Source: Allium sativum
Taxonomy: Eukaryota; Streptophyta; Magnoliopsida; Asparagales; Amaryllidaceae
Reading direction: 5' to 3'
Length of the DNA stretch: 64,000 nucleotides
Assembly: GCA_030737875.1 (NCBI GenBank)
Contig: CM060922.1
Span: 226,345,835-226,409,834 of the forward strand
Positions 43,915-54,099 of this stretch are shown here, piece by piece. Each line of letters begins with the position of its first letter. Position 1 is the first letter of the stretch. The notes under the pieces are model-generated. The model was not told the DNA's origin and did no database searches. It was given only the letters and a program-made list of their open reading frames with translations. Made by a program: the position numbers and the translations under genes.

Positions 43915-45123
43915 ATGGCTAAAGGAAAAGGAAAAGAAGCGCAAAGTGCTCGGGAAAATGAGGCAAGCGAAGATCAGTAGGCTATGGTTGTGACTAGGTC
44001 GCGGGAATAAAGCTCAGAAGCAATCCGGTCCGATCCCGAAGCTTCGACCCGAATGGAGAATGCAAACCTGACCCGGATGGACCATGTAAACTGCACTGAA
44101 CCGGTGCCCCTGATGTTGCTCGCACCTCCCCTCCGAACCGATCCGGTTTTGCAACAATGGTCTGATCCGACCCAAACATGGCAGATGTTGGTACTTCTAC
44201 TCGAGCTCCTACCGATGCTCCGATACCGGCCGCGACAACTAGTGATCAGCCTACTCCCTCTGTGCTCGTAACATACAGAGATTTTTCGTGTTTGCTTGAT
44301 ATGCTTGAGAGAACTAGGGATGCTTTGGAGGATCATAAACATGATAGTGTTCTTATGAGAGAGAACATGAAAGTTATGAGCAAGGAGATAAGTGAGCTTC
44401 CTAGGAAAAAAATTTCCTCTCCTACTCGTCATCTAACCGCGGGTTATTCATCATCTTTAAACGAAGAACGCCCGCGTGAAAGGAGGCCATATGAAAGGAC
44501 CGAGAATTTGGACCAGTTGACATTTGGATCTTTGGGATTCCGTGAGGACGCGACCCGCATTCTAGGGTTCGACGACCCAAGTTTGAGAGAACCGACGTTG
44601 TTACCGATGCAAGGATCACATGTCCATCCCAGGGATCCGAACATTACTAATCCCACTCTGGGGCATCTTCTTCTTCCCGTTCGCCCCGTGAATGATCGGA
44701 GCCGTAGGGGACAAGGAAGTTCATCCACCAATCGAAACCAAAGGGCGTTGCCTGAAATATGCGCTAGACATGTTGGAAGAGATAGAAGTGCAGATCCAGA
44801 ACCTACCTTAATCAATGCAGAAGTAGAAGCAATGGCGCATCAAATCATGGCTGATAGCCGTCGCTATACTAAAGAGAATTGGGGTATTGAGCATAGTCAC
44901 ACCCCATTCACCGACGACATTTTCGGCTTCCAATTCCCTCGACGATTCAACTTGCCACAGATGGACTGATATGCCGGGAGAACAGATCCGGGACAACACA
45001 TTATGAGGTATGCATGGTATATGAACGCCGTAGCCGCCCCTAACGCTTTAAAATGTAAAGCCTTCCCGATATATCTAGAAGATGTTGCATTAATGTGGTT
45101 TACTCAACTTCCTCCACGATCGA
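43915..45123 (+). pseudogene. E5 gag (truncated, broken)
   Basis: The first ATG at 43915 starts a lysine-rich MAKGKGKEAQSARE, followed by two in-frame stops (TAG at 43978, TAA soon after). The main frame, 44178-44969, holds a charged, coiled-coil-like segment (LLDMLERTRDALEDHKHDS) and then FTDDIFGFQFPRRFNLPQMD. After a TGA, the frame continues YAGRTDPGQHIMRYAWYM, CKAFPIYLED and WFTQLPP up to the E6 junction. That order is the conserved core of Tat-type gag. The TGA most likely replaced a codon for an aromatic residue. Gag would form the particle. Confidence 0.7.
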
Positions 45124-45611
45124 TGTAACAACCCGGAAAATCAGAACCAGTTTAAAATTTTTAATTTGGCTATTTTACTGGATTTTAAATATTTAAAATA
45201 AATTATTTCAAATAATAACGACGAAAAGTATGTTTGAATTGATGCTTGAAAATAAATACATGGATTTTAATTTATAAACAACGCATGAAATAGCGCGGCA
45301 GTTTCAAAATTGGAATTCAAACTTTGACTGACTGTACCGGGTGCAAATTTAAACGGATTTTAGTGAAACCAAAAATATTTAAATCTGTTTATGAATATCT
45401 TTCTAACGAATCTGAAAATCTAAGTTTCATAGTGGGAATCAAAAGTTATGGTCAAATGAATTTTCTGAAAGGTCGCTATAGAGAATATATAGCCCTTGAA
45501 AATGGACATTTTGCAAACGACTTCAGAATTCGACGAAACCACTTTTGTTGGATCCGGGATGTCAAATTATTGCTAGGTTTCAAATTCCATAATTTTTGAA
45601 GTTAATATGTG
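45124..45611 (+). repeat. E6: start of an E1-like LTR inserted in E5 gag
   Basis: It begins TGTAACAACCCGGAAAATC and aligns, as reverse complement, with 19376 down to about 18870 of E1. The direction is plus. It breaks off at AATATGTG, where E1 continues with AGCGGGG; E7 starts there. ATCGA at 45119-45123 would be its target duplication, not checkable in this window. Confidence 0.7.
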
Positions 45612-46140
45612 TGATGACCCCAAACTTCCACGGGATGAAAGTGAGGGATAATCATTTGGAATACAACATAAATATAACAATACAGATCACATATACAACA
45701 TAGCAAAGGAAATAAGTTCCAACTTCAAAATAGAACAACTAGAAATAAAATAAGTCTGTATAACTGAAGATAAGTGTAACAAAAAGTAAATGATAAATGG
45801 TCTTCGTGGTCCAACATAAGCACCTCCAAATAAGCAAAACCAAGAAAGCTCCAAAGACAGCAACTCCAAAGAAAGCTAGACCTATTACTTGGCTGCCCGT
45901 GTGGAAAAGAGGGCACCCGAGTTTGCAAAGGTGAAAACAAACTACGAGTCAGTCATGGGACTAGTGTGAGATTTCTTAACTAATTTTAACTAATAGTAAT
46001 AAGGCAAATCCAAAGACCACGCCGGTAACGCGGAACGAGTTTATTTCAATGGATTGTCGTGCATAATTTAAAGTGACGTAACAAACAATAAGTAATTCGT
46101 GCAACAACGCTATGCTTTTAAGAAAAATGGAATCACCATA
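45612..46140 (-). repeat. E7: LTR end piece inserted in E6
   Basis: The left edge TGATGACCCCAAAC is an LTR 3' end in minus orientation. The region 45893-45970 (TGCCCGTGTGGAAAAGAGGG onward) matches the same zone of E1 and E8. A CAGTC stem-loop (CAGTCATGGGACTAG) is at 45950-45963. The piece is cut at 46140 by E8. Confidence 0.55.
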
Positions 46141-47438
46141 TATAACGACCCGCCTTTTTGCCTGGTTCTTGCCGGTAATTAAACCAACTTAAACCGTTCA
46201 GAAAGACGAATTGTTATGGGTACATACATACATTGAACAAAAATAACAGAAGACTTTTCATTTCTCAAGAACAATATTACATCAGAGTTACATGAATATC
46301 AGAGTTACATATACATATATACTTTACAGCGGAAGAAAGAAATTTACTCTCAACGGATGAACATATGTTACAGCGGAAACTTTAACTCCAGCGTGGACGC
46401 CAACTCAGAAAGCGCTTCGAACTTTGCTCCAACGAGTCATAGCTACAAAACTAAACTACTAGCTACCCGTATGAAAAGTAATGGGCACCCAGAGTTTCGG
46501 AAGAAACAATAAACTCCAGGTCAGTCATGGGACTGGTGTGAGAACATAAAAATAGTTGCTTTTAGGATTCATTTTAAAATTGGGAATTTCACCGGACCAC
46601 GCCGCTAATGCGGAATGGGTTCACTCCATGTGAATGCCCGTGCACAAAAATTTGCAATGACTTTTGGAAAATGAAGCTATCATAAGCTCGTCCCACATCA
46701 CACAATGCAAGCGCACACCTGATGGGCGAGGTTTATCTTATGATAACCAAAAATACCCTCGTACGTAAAATCCTCTTTTCGTACTATATATATAGTGTGG
46801 TAAACAATTTCGCAAATAAATGTATTAATCCTAGACAACATGATACCCCATAATATATGTCGCCATATATATACAATAAAAATCGTCTGGCTCGTATTGG
46901 AGATTTGGATTTCCAACTTGATGATTCCTGGCACGAAAGATCAATCGGAACTCAAGCGAAATGTAATCACGGGTTTTTCATCCAAACGCAGACACCAATA
47001 CAAATCACGAGGCAGATCAACGGTTTTCGACCAGACGCGGCCCAACGAACATACCCTATTCCAGTTCATAAGTGGTTTTACCCACTGCTGCAGCGGTCAT
47101 CATCAATTCATATATATATACACAACCTAACCGCCAGTTTCTCATCATCCGGGGTGTGAGGTTTGTCGATGTCACGTAATACACAAAGCATGCCTAGAAA
47201 AGCAATGTCTTGATCATCACTAGCTCGTTCATAACTCGGGTATGTCACATTAACAATTCACGACATATCACTGATTTCAATCAATGCATACCCTCTAAGT
47301 TCATATTACTTAGAGATGAGGATAAAATATGTGCCACAAATCCGATATATATTAACGGAGATCAGTGCTATGTGATCAATTTCAATTTCAGACACACCAT
47401 CCATACAAGTCCGTCCTAGGTCTGAACGGAACGAAATC
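46141..47438 (-). repeat. E8 3' LTR, left part
   Basis: The edge TATAACGACCCG is a degraded TGTAACGACCCG. The sequence resembles E1 from 2337 onward, including GCGGAAGAAAG-like and ACTCCAGGTCAGTCATGGGA stretches (stem-loop at 46522-46535). E9 interrupts it after AAATC at 47434-47438. Open frames 46840-47130, 46857-47159 and 47210-47419 lie in the LTR without motifs. Confidence 0.6.
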
Positions 47439-47520
47439 TGTAACACCCCGTATGTTAAATAACTTGTTATAACATAAATCAGAGCAGAATTAAATTTAAT
47501 ATTCTGAATCAGGGGAAACG

Positions 47521-47610
47521 GGCTGTGCCATTGCGTTCGTCTCGGAAAAATACGCGAAATAGAGTCTGAGTTTTCGTAAATCGGAGTCCGTATGACCAAG
47601 TTATGGCCCG
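47521..47610 (+). promoter_or_regulatory. Conserved U3 block, E9 5' LTR
   Basis: GCGTTCGTCTCGGAAAAATA, AGAGTCTGAGTTTTCGTAAA and GGAGTCCGTATGACCAAGTT lie 82 nt from the LTR start. The repeat in the 3' LTR is at 55429-55518. Confidence 0.6.
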
Positions 47611-47792
47611 TCAAAGTTTCACGAAAAATCAAAAACAAAAACTGCTCATGTTTTGAGGCCCGGGATGAGTTTTGGGCTGTTTTTTTTTGGGCCCTAAATG
47701 GTTCCTACACTTGACTTCTTCCCCAAGACATGCTTTAACGGCTAGGATTGGTTCTAGGGTATATCCTATGGTCCTAAAACATCTAACTAATC

Positions 47793-47800
47793 TATATATA
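47793..47800 (+). promoter_or_regulatory. TATA box of the E9 5' LTR
   Basis: TATATATA is followed by CACCCTAATACCCCCCTTAT. It lies about 354 nt from the LTR start, so transcription would begin near 47825. Confidence 0.55.
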
Positions 47801-48209
47801 CACCCTAATACCCCCCTTATCCTTACCAAAAATAGATCTAAGGCCATTATGCCACCACTTAGAAAATTGGAGAGCCTCCACTAAAAATCCTAAGAGGATT
47901 TGCAAGCTAATCTACATCTTCTTCTACTTAATCATTGGGATTTGCTTCATTTAACTTGCTAATCTTGTTTTGGTGAGCTTCTATCCCCTTAATAATCAAT
48001 TATTGAATTGATTATGATAAGATGTGATAAAGTATGGCTATGTTTGTGGATCCATATATTTATGCAAGCTTGATGTAGTGAATATTATGTGTTTTGCAAG
48101 TTATATGCCTTATGTCATGCAAGTTTCATAATATGTAATCATGATATTTTTATGCAAGTTGTTTCATGATGTTTATGATGCAAAACACTAAGTGAATATG
48201 GATCCATTA

Positions 48210-48990
48210 TGCAAACATGTTATGCAAGTATGTGAGTACTTATGCAAGTCATGTATATGCTTATATGCATGATTAACATCTTATGCAAGTACATGAATGT
48301 TTATGCAAGTTATGTATATGTTGAAATGCAAGTTTAACATAATATGCAAGCTATGCAAGTATATGAATGTTTATGCAAGTTATGTATATGTTGAAATGCA
48401 AGTTTAACATAATATGCAAGCCTATGCAAGTATGTGAATGTTTATGCAAGTTATGTATATGTTGAAATGCAAGTTTAACATAATATGCAAGCTGTGCAAG
48501 TATATGAATGTTTATGCAAGTTATGTATATGTTGAAATGCAAGTTTAACATAATATGCAAGCCTATGCAAGTATGTGAATGTTTATGCAAGTTATGTATA
48601 TGTTGAAATGCAAGTTTAACATAATATGCAAGCTTATGCAAGTATATGAATGTTTATGCAAGTTATGTATATGTTGAAATGCAAGTTTAACATAATATGC
48701 AAGCCTATGCAAGTATGTGAATGTTTATGCAAGTTATGTATATGTTGAAATGCAAGTTTAACATAATATGCAAGCTTATGCAAGTATATGAATGTTTATG
48801 CAAGTTATGTATATGTTGAAATGCAAGTTTAACATAATATGCAAGCCTATGCAAGTATGTGAATGTTTATGCAAGTTATGTATATGTTGAAATGCAAGTT
48901 TAACATGATATGCAAGCTTATGCAAGTATATGAATGCTTATGCAAGTATGTGAGTGCTTATGCAAGTTAAGTATATGCTAAAATGCAAGT
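48210..48990 (+). repeat. 70-71-bp TATGCAAG tandem array, E9 5' LTR
   Basis: About nine units (starts near 48293, 48361, 48432, 48502, 48573, 48644, 48715, 48786, 48857) carry TGAATGTTTATGCAAGTTAT and GAAATGCAAGTTTAACATAA. Units alternate between GTATATGAATG with GCTTATG-like and GTATGTGAATG with GCCTATG, giving a 141-bp dimer. The open frame 48351-48641 on the minus strand is only the translated repeat. Confidence 0.88.
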
Positions 48991-49334
48991 TCTACATGTT
49001 ATGCAAATCACATGTATGATGATATGTAAGTTCATATGCAACATGTTATGCAAATCACATGTTTGATGATATGTAAGTTCATATGCAACATGTTATGTAA
49101 GACACATGTTTGATAATATGCAAGTTTGGGTTGAATATAGTTGGGTTAATACATGCTCATATATGCAAGTTGACATCCTCTTAACCCATGATAAAGTTAT
49201 ATGCTAAACCCATGTTATGTGTGGTAAATCTTCCCTTTATTATGTTATGTCATAATGACGATTTACGTGGGGAACGATGGGGTTAATTAATATGTTAATT
49301 AAAAGTATGTTGAAATGGGTATGATTAAGCATAC

Positions 49335-49437
49335 CAAAAAAAAAAAAAAAAAAAAAATTAATTACCATAAGTGGGAATTTACTTATTGAGTTAGGTCTAC
49401 CCCATGGGAATTTACCTATTGAGTTAGGTCTACCCAT
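49335..49437 (+). repeat. A run and 33-bp tandem duplication, E9 5' LTR
   Basis: About 23 A residues at 49335-49357 are followed by two copies of GGGAATTTAC(T/C)TATTGAG and TTAGGTCTACCC (49373-49437). The duplication corresponds to 34508-34575 in E4 in the same polarity relative to the element. Confidence 0.75.
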
Positions 49438-49514
49438 GTTATGGAAAATTTGATATTAATTAGGGATAATTAATATGGGGGTGATTAATTAGGATTAATT
49501 AATCAACTAAGACA

Positions 49515-49724
49515 CGAGGTTGGACCCTTTTGTAGCGGAAGTCTGCCCGGAACCGACCGGCCATCCAGCGGCTACAAATGATTGGCCCAATGTGAGAGGT
49601 CTTAGTCATAAATTAAATACATGATTAAAGTAAAGACACGAGGTTAGGCCCTTTTGATGACAGAAGTCTGCCCGGAACCAACCGGCATATCCAGCAGTCA
49701 TAAAAGACGGTCTAATGTGGGAGG
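49515..49724 (+). other. Twin stem-loop module, E9 5' LTR
   Basis: Copy 1 (49515-49599) pairs TTGGACC with GGCCCAA (one mismatch) and TTTGTAGC with GCTACAAA. Copy 2 (49639-49724) pairs TTAGGCC with GGTCTAA (one G-U pair) and TTTTGATGAC with GTCATAAAA (one bulge). Both share CGAGGTT, GTCTGCCCGGAACC and AATGTG(A/G)GAGGTCTT. Confidence 0.78.
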
Positions 49725-49754
49725 TCTTTATGAGGTCATGATCTTAATTAATGA

Positions 49755-50130
49755 ATTAAGAAACACTTAACCATATTAGCATGTAAGTGGGACATGAGGG
49801 GTTAAGTGGGTGCCTTGGGGTGGCATGATGAGACTAGTGGGTTGCCTTGGGTGGCAATAGAAAAATACGATTAGAATACTTAACCAAGGTGGAACATGTA
49901 ATTAAACATGATAAAAGGGTTAAGTAAGTGCCATGGGTGGCATGTGAGAATACGATTAGAATACTTAACCAAGGTGGAACATGTAATTAAACATGATTAA
50001 GGGGTTAAGTAAGTGCCATGGGTGGCATGTGGGAATCTAGTGGGTGCCCTAAGTGGCAATTGAAATATGATTAAAGGACTTAACCAAGATTTATAACATG
50101 TAAGAGGACATGGTTAAAGGGTTAAGTGGG
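49755..50130 (+). repeat. Array of ACTTAACC/GGTTAAGT hairpins, E9 5' LTR
   Basis: Four stem-loops of 40-50 nt, at about 49768-49805, 49878-49925, 49961-50008 and 50079-50127, pair ACTTAACC with GGGTTAAGT. Several contain an inner ACATGTAATTAAACATG pairing. TGCCATGGGTGGCA hairpins lie between them. Confidence 0.65.
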
Positions 50131-50818
50131 ATGCACTAGATTAAACGACAAGCTTAAGTAGTAGCTTGTGGGGGCCCATTTCAACCAATGTCCCAAACGT
50201 ATCTTTGTAGGCTCGACTCTAGTCGGGTGACGGGACACGCATATTGGGCTTGACTGTAAGAGGCCAAAACGGGTTAGCGGTGGCAACGCGGGATCAACGG
50301 GTTTCATATGCGTGTGTGGACCCGGGCTGGTTGGTAAGTCGTTGTTGCATCGTGTAGATATAAAGCCTTGCACAGTGATATTATATGGTAGCCACTTTGG
50401 GGAATGATACACCCCCTTTTGTGGGACCAGCACGGGTATCTACGGTAGGGAGCCGATCGCTTGGGGGTAGTGGGTACACCTAGTAAAAATAGGGGTAGAC
50501 GGCACCTGTGTAGGGGTACAGGAAACTACCGGGTAAAAATTACTAAGTACACTTAGTGGGATCAACCTTTAAGTAGGAATTACTCTTGGTGGGTAAAACT
50601 GGTGTGGTGCAGTGTAGGAATTACCCTTGGTGAATAAGTCTGGTGTGGTGCAGTTAGTAATTATCCTTGGGTGGGTAGATGCGTCTTTACGGTTATCTTA
50701 GTTCGTCCTGTGTTCGTGGGCTACTTAGTGTAGTCATTATCCCCAAAGATACCATACCGAGTTCATATCATACCCTAATTACTTTAATAATTGTATTATT
50801 AAGGAGATAGGGTTCACT
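50131..50818 (+). other. E9 LTR, G-rich part
   Basis: The stretch has repeated GGGTA(A/C)A and GGAATTAC(T/C)CTTGGTG motifs at 50560-50680 (about three units). An open frame on the minus strand at 50122-50433 is repeated at 58029-58340 through LTR duplication and shows no domain. Confidence 0.45.
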
Positions 50819-50832
50819 CAGGCTTATGTCTG
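50819..50832 (+). other. CAGGC/GTCTG stem-loop, E9 5' LTR
   Basis: CAGGC-TTAT-GTCTG is the E9 form of the CAGTC stem-loop, with one changed pair that gives a G-U or mismatch, followed by ACCCCCGTT. Confidence 0.4.
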
Positions 50833-51229
50833 ACCCCCGTTGTTTTTATCTTTTTCCTTCAGGTCCTCAGGTTGGGCCTAGTGCTAGTGGGCTTTGATCA
50901 GTTTGCTTTATCTATCTCTTGGAGCTCGGACCGTAGATGTAGAGCTCAGCTTATCTTATCTTTTCTGTTATGGCTATTTGTTATGAGTAGTGGGATTATG
51001 TACTTATTTTATTCAGGATGGATATTTTGTACTTGACTCTTGTTATGGTTTTATGATGTAACCAAACATGTTTTACTTTCCGCTGCTATGAGATGATGTT
51101 TTAAATTTTCAAGTATTACATTATATCTGTCTTGTTGTAATTTTACTGTTCTATACTCACTAAAAATACTCCACCGATGCTATGGCATTCCCTTAGTGAG
51201 TGACTATAGCGGGTGTGGGGTGTTACACG

Positions 51230-51241
51230 TGGTATCAGAGC
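51230..51241 (+). other. E9 primer-binding site (tRNA-Met)
   Basis: TGGTATCAGAGC, 2 nt from the LTR end. Confidence 0.9.
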
Positions 51242-51422
51242 AAAGGTTACCGAAACAGATAAAATTTTTAGAAAACTATTTTTCTAAAACATTTTTGGAA
51301 AAGATATTTTCAAAAACATGTCTTTTAGGAGAAAAGTTTTTGAAAGAAAAGCATAATCCCCGATAGCCATATCTTTATCTCTCGAATTCTCCATTTTGAA
51401 TCTTTCCCTTTTTCGTCTCAGC

Positions 51423-52265
51423 ATGGCTGAAGATCTTTTTCTTCCGGATAGTGTAGCGGTACCAGTATGGTATAGGAGGTTGTTAGAGGCTAGGGCCGCC
51501 GCTGCAGGTCCAGCAAATGTTCCTCCTCCACCCGTTGCACTCGTTTCTCCTCGCACGGATACTTTTGCTATGACTTGTAGGAAGTTTAAGGCTATGGGAG
51601 GAAAACCTTTTGTGGGAGCTAGAGATTGGCTTAATGAGACGGAAGAATTGATGGAAATCTTGGAAGTAGAAGAGGGAAAGAAAGTCAGGTTGGCCGCTTG
51701 GTTAATGGAAGGAGAGGCCTCGTTCTGGTGGGAGGTCACTAATGAAGAACGCCCGATTGACTCTTGGGTGGATTTCAGGCATAGGTTTGAGGCAAAGTTT
51801 CTCTCAAAAGCAGAAGAAAATATGCATAAGGAAGAGAAGGGTATCAATGCTAGTAAAGCACCCGAGAAGAAAGGAGATCAGAAGAGACCTCAACAACAAC
51901 AGCAAAACAAAGGTGGCAAGGGAAAGAAGAGGTGCTTCAATTGTGGGACACTAGGCCACCTAAACAAAGATTGTCGCAAGAAGACTAAGACTGGCTGCTT
52001 CCACTGTGGCGAAGCAGGGCATCTGATGAAAAACTGTCCAAAGAAGGAGCAAGGGACGGGGTCTACCTCAGGAGGACTGGTGCAAGCTCATGTGGCACCA
52101 GGTCAGGCTAGGGGGCAAGTACAGGCTCTCGCGATTCGGGAAAGAGGTAGAACTACTTCTATTGAAAGTCTAGTTTTTCTGATCGATCATCCTGTCCATA
52201 CTTTATTTGATTTTGACGCATTAAGTTCGTTTATCTCATCATTACTAGTAGAGTCACTGCACTGA
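51423..52265 (+). pseudogene. E9 gag with internal in-frame deletion
   Basis: The start MAEDLFLPDSVAVPVWYRRL at 51423 matches other gag starts better than the upstream in-frame ATG at 51396. The capsid part shows FKAMGGKPFVG, EASFWWEV and FRHRFEAKFLSKAEE. Here about 80-90 residues present in E3 (LARFGPDLVN to STFERLV) are missing without loss of frame. Two complete CCHC knuckles follow (CFNCGTLGHLNKDC from about residue 170, CFHCGEAGHLMKNC from about 191). The frame then enters the protease start (HTLFDFDALSSFIS), where the D-S/T-G motif is destroyed, and stops at 52265. The product could bind RNA but hardly form a normal capsid. Confidence 0.82.
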
Positions 52266-52762
52266 GACACCAGTTGGTAGATGATCCCTTAGTTGTTTCA
52301 AACCCAATTGGGCTCCATGATGTGTTTGGGTTTGAAAGTTTCTATACTTAGCATTGGGTTTAGATGTGATGCTTGTTGAGCTTCACGGGCTATGGGTTAG
52401 TGGGCATGGACTGGTTATCCAGTAGGGGTGCCGTTCTTGATTTTGAGGGGAGAGTTGTTAGGCTTATGGGCCGCTTGGGTGACACTCTTGAGATCTCTTG
52501 TAATCCCATAGAATCTGTTATGCTAAGATATCTAGAATCGCTTGACACGCAGGTCGAGAGTTTGCAATTTATAGGGTGGTCCGGGAATACTCGGATGGGT
52601 TTGGAGGAGGTGAAGGGCTTACCTCCGGAACGGGAGATTGACTTCCGAATATGTTTGGTAGACGATGCCAAATCAGTATCTTGGCCAGTGTGCCACAAGG
52701 CTCCTCGTGAGGGGAGGGAACTCCATAAGCGAGTAGGCGATTTGCTTGAGAAGGGGTCATAA
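52266..52762 (+). pseudogene. E9 protease remainder and RT lead-in
   Basis: Frame 52373-52762 gives SFTGYGLVGMDWLSSRGAVL, the second half of the protease, then EEVKGLPPEREIDFRI of the RT lead-in, and ends LLEKGS. It is in a different frame from gag. The first part, 52266-52372, is frameshifted. Confidence 0.75.
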
Positions 52763-53530
52763 GACGAAGTATATCGGAGTGGGGCGCTCCAGTAGTTTTT
52801 GCGAATGGGTCCCTCAGACTTTGTGTAGGCTAAAGAGAACTAAAGAAACTCACAAAGAAGAATAGATACCCATCGCCGAGGATTAATGATCTCTTTGATC
52901 AGTTGGCTGGCGCCTCAGTATTTTTGTAGTAGGACTTAGCCACGGGATTTCATCAGTTGAGAGTGGCTGAGAATAGTATAGAGAAGACTGCCTTGAGGAC
53001 TCCAGATGATTTCTTTTATGAGTGGCTGGTGATGCCATTGGGTTTGACGAACGCCCCCGCATACTTTGTTGATTTGATGAGAAGGGTGTTCAGGGAGTAC
53101 CTAAATAAGTTTGTGATGGTCTTTGTAGATGACATCTGGGTCTTTTCTAGGAGCGAAATAAGTTTTCGTATGTGCTCAATAGGCTGAGCAGGGCCAGTAT
53201 AGGATAAACGACGGGTTTGGAGCGAGACTGGCGAGAACATCCAGAATTGGTCAAGGGCTTAATTATTTAGCCATTTATACTAGTATCGTCTCACGTAGGT
53301 CGTCTGAATTCGAAGGAGGTATCCCTTGGGTGTTTGTCTGATATTGGTTTAGGCCTTTGGGGCTTGCATTTGGGGGATGCCGAATTCGACTAGGGTGGTC
53401 TGCGTGGGAGACAGTGTGATGATTTTGGATGATATTCTGGTGGAGAAGAGCATGCCCTACATCTTAGGGAAGTGTTGGAGACTCTTCGAGCGCATAGTCT
53501 TAGGACAGCAAAAGTGGATGGGATCCTTAG
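52763..53530 (+). pseudogene. E9 RT with filler insertion
   Basis: The RT finger region is decayed, with a stop in the [18 protein letters not shown] stretch (52928-52950). Frame 52957-53187 gives [36 protein letters not shown] and the active site [10 protein letters not shown]. After RSE an unrelated stretch of about 270 bp follows (about 53157-53427). Then GATGATATTCTGGT restarts the active-site region and EEHALHLREVLETLRAHSLR-like residues continue. The thumb and connection are missing after about 53525. Confidence 0.7.
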
Positions 53531-54081
53531 CATCCTATGAGTAAGGGTAACATGGTAACGGACACCTTAAGTAGAAAAAGGTTGTCCTTGAGTTCATTGT
53601 TCGTTGAACGACGGAGCTTAGAGTTTATTTCTAAGTTTGACTTTAGACCTTCTGTTGACTTTGTACCCGGTTTGCTAGCTTCTTTGGAAGTTAGACCTAC
53701 TCTTTTGGGGCGGATTGGAGAAGCACAGAGGGGCGAACCACAGTTGGTTGAGTTAGTAGAGAAGCTCATAAGGGGGGAGTCGTCCAGCCATTTGAGTAGG
53801 TACACCTTAGAGATAGAGGGTGCTTGCGTAGAGACGGTAGACTTTGTGTACCGCAGGACGAGGGTTTGAGGAAGGCTATTCTTGATGACGCACACCGTTT
53901 TAGGATGACCATTCATCCCGGTGGGGGTAAGATGTACCAAGACATGAAGAGGGCTTTCTTCTGGGCCGGTATGAAGAAAGATGTGGCCGAGCATGTCGCT
54001 CGATGCTTGGTGTGCCAACGAGTGAAGACGGAGCGAAAGAAACCGGGTGGGTTGCTTCACCCATTGGAGGTTCCGCAATGA
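53531..54081 (+). pseudogene. E9 RNase H end, linker and integrase zinc-binding part
   Basis: Frame 53537-53869 starts at KGNMVTDTLSRKRLSLSSLF, the very end of RNase H, so the catalytic part of RNase H is deleted. The linker FVERRSLEFISKFDFRPS matches E2. After a frameshift, 53824-54081 gives the zinc-binding region (AHRFRMTIHPGGGKMY, CLVCQRVK); the first histidine of the HH pair is followed by R, as if one H was lost. The frame ends at a stop after LEVPQ. Confidence 0.75.
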
Positions 54082-54099
54082 AAGTGGGACAGCGTCTCG

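Larger units (their letters stand above)
43027..45123 (+). mobile_element. E5: 5' end of a Tat-type Gypsy element, cut by E6
   Basis: A 743-bp LTR (43027-43769), a probable primer site, a leader and a broken gag are present. The element stops at 45123, where E6 begins; the rest would lie beyond the window. The LTR signature and the gag residues suit the Tat/Ogre group, not the chromoviruses that fill the rest of the window. Confidence 0.65.
47439..51227 (+). repeat. E9 5' LTR
   Basis: It runs from TGTAACACCCCGTATG to GTGTGGGGTGTTACA. In order it contains the U3 block, TATA box, a 70/141-bp tandem array, an A run of about 23 nt, a tandem duplication, the twin stem-loops, the hairpin array and the CAGTC-type stem-loop. 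The terminal 40 bp (51188-51227) match those of E2 and E4. Confidence 0.93.

Noticed and set aside
44444..44815. Minus-strand open frames across the E5 gag
   Set aside because: They are shadows of the plus-strand gag frame, which carries the family motifs.
48351..48641. 96-residue open frame on the minus strand in the E9 LTR
   Set aside because: It is the 70-bp tandem repeat read through; no start context, domain or independent support.
48210..48990. CRISPR-like repeat array
   Set aside because: Repeats are contiguous with no unique spacers, and the setting is a plant retrotransposon LTR.
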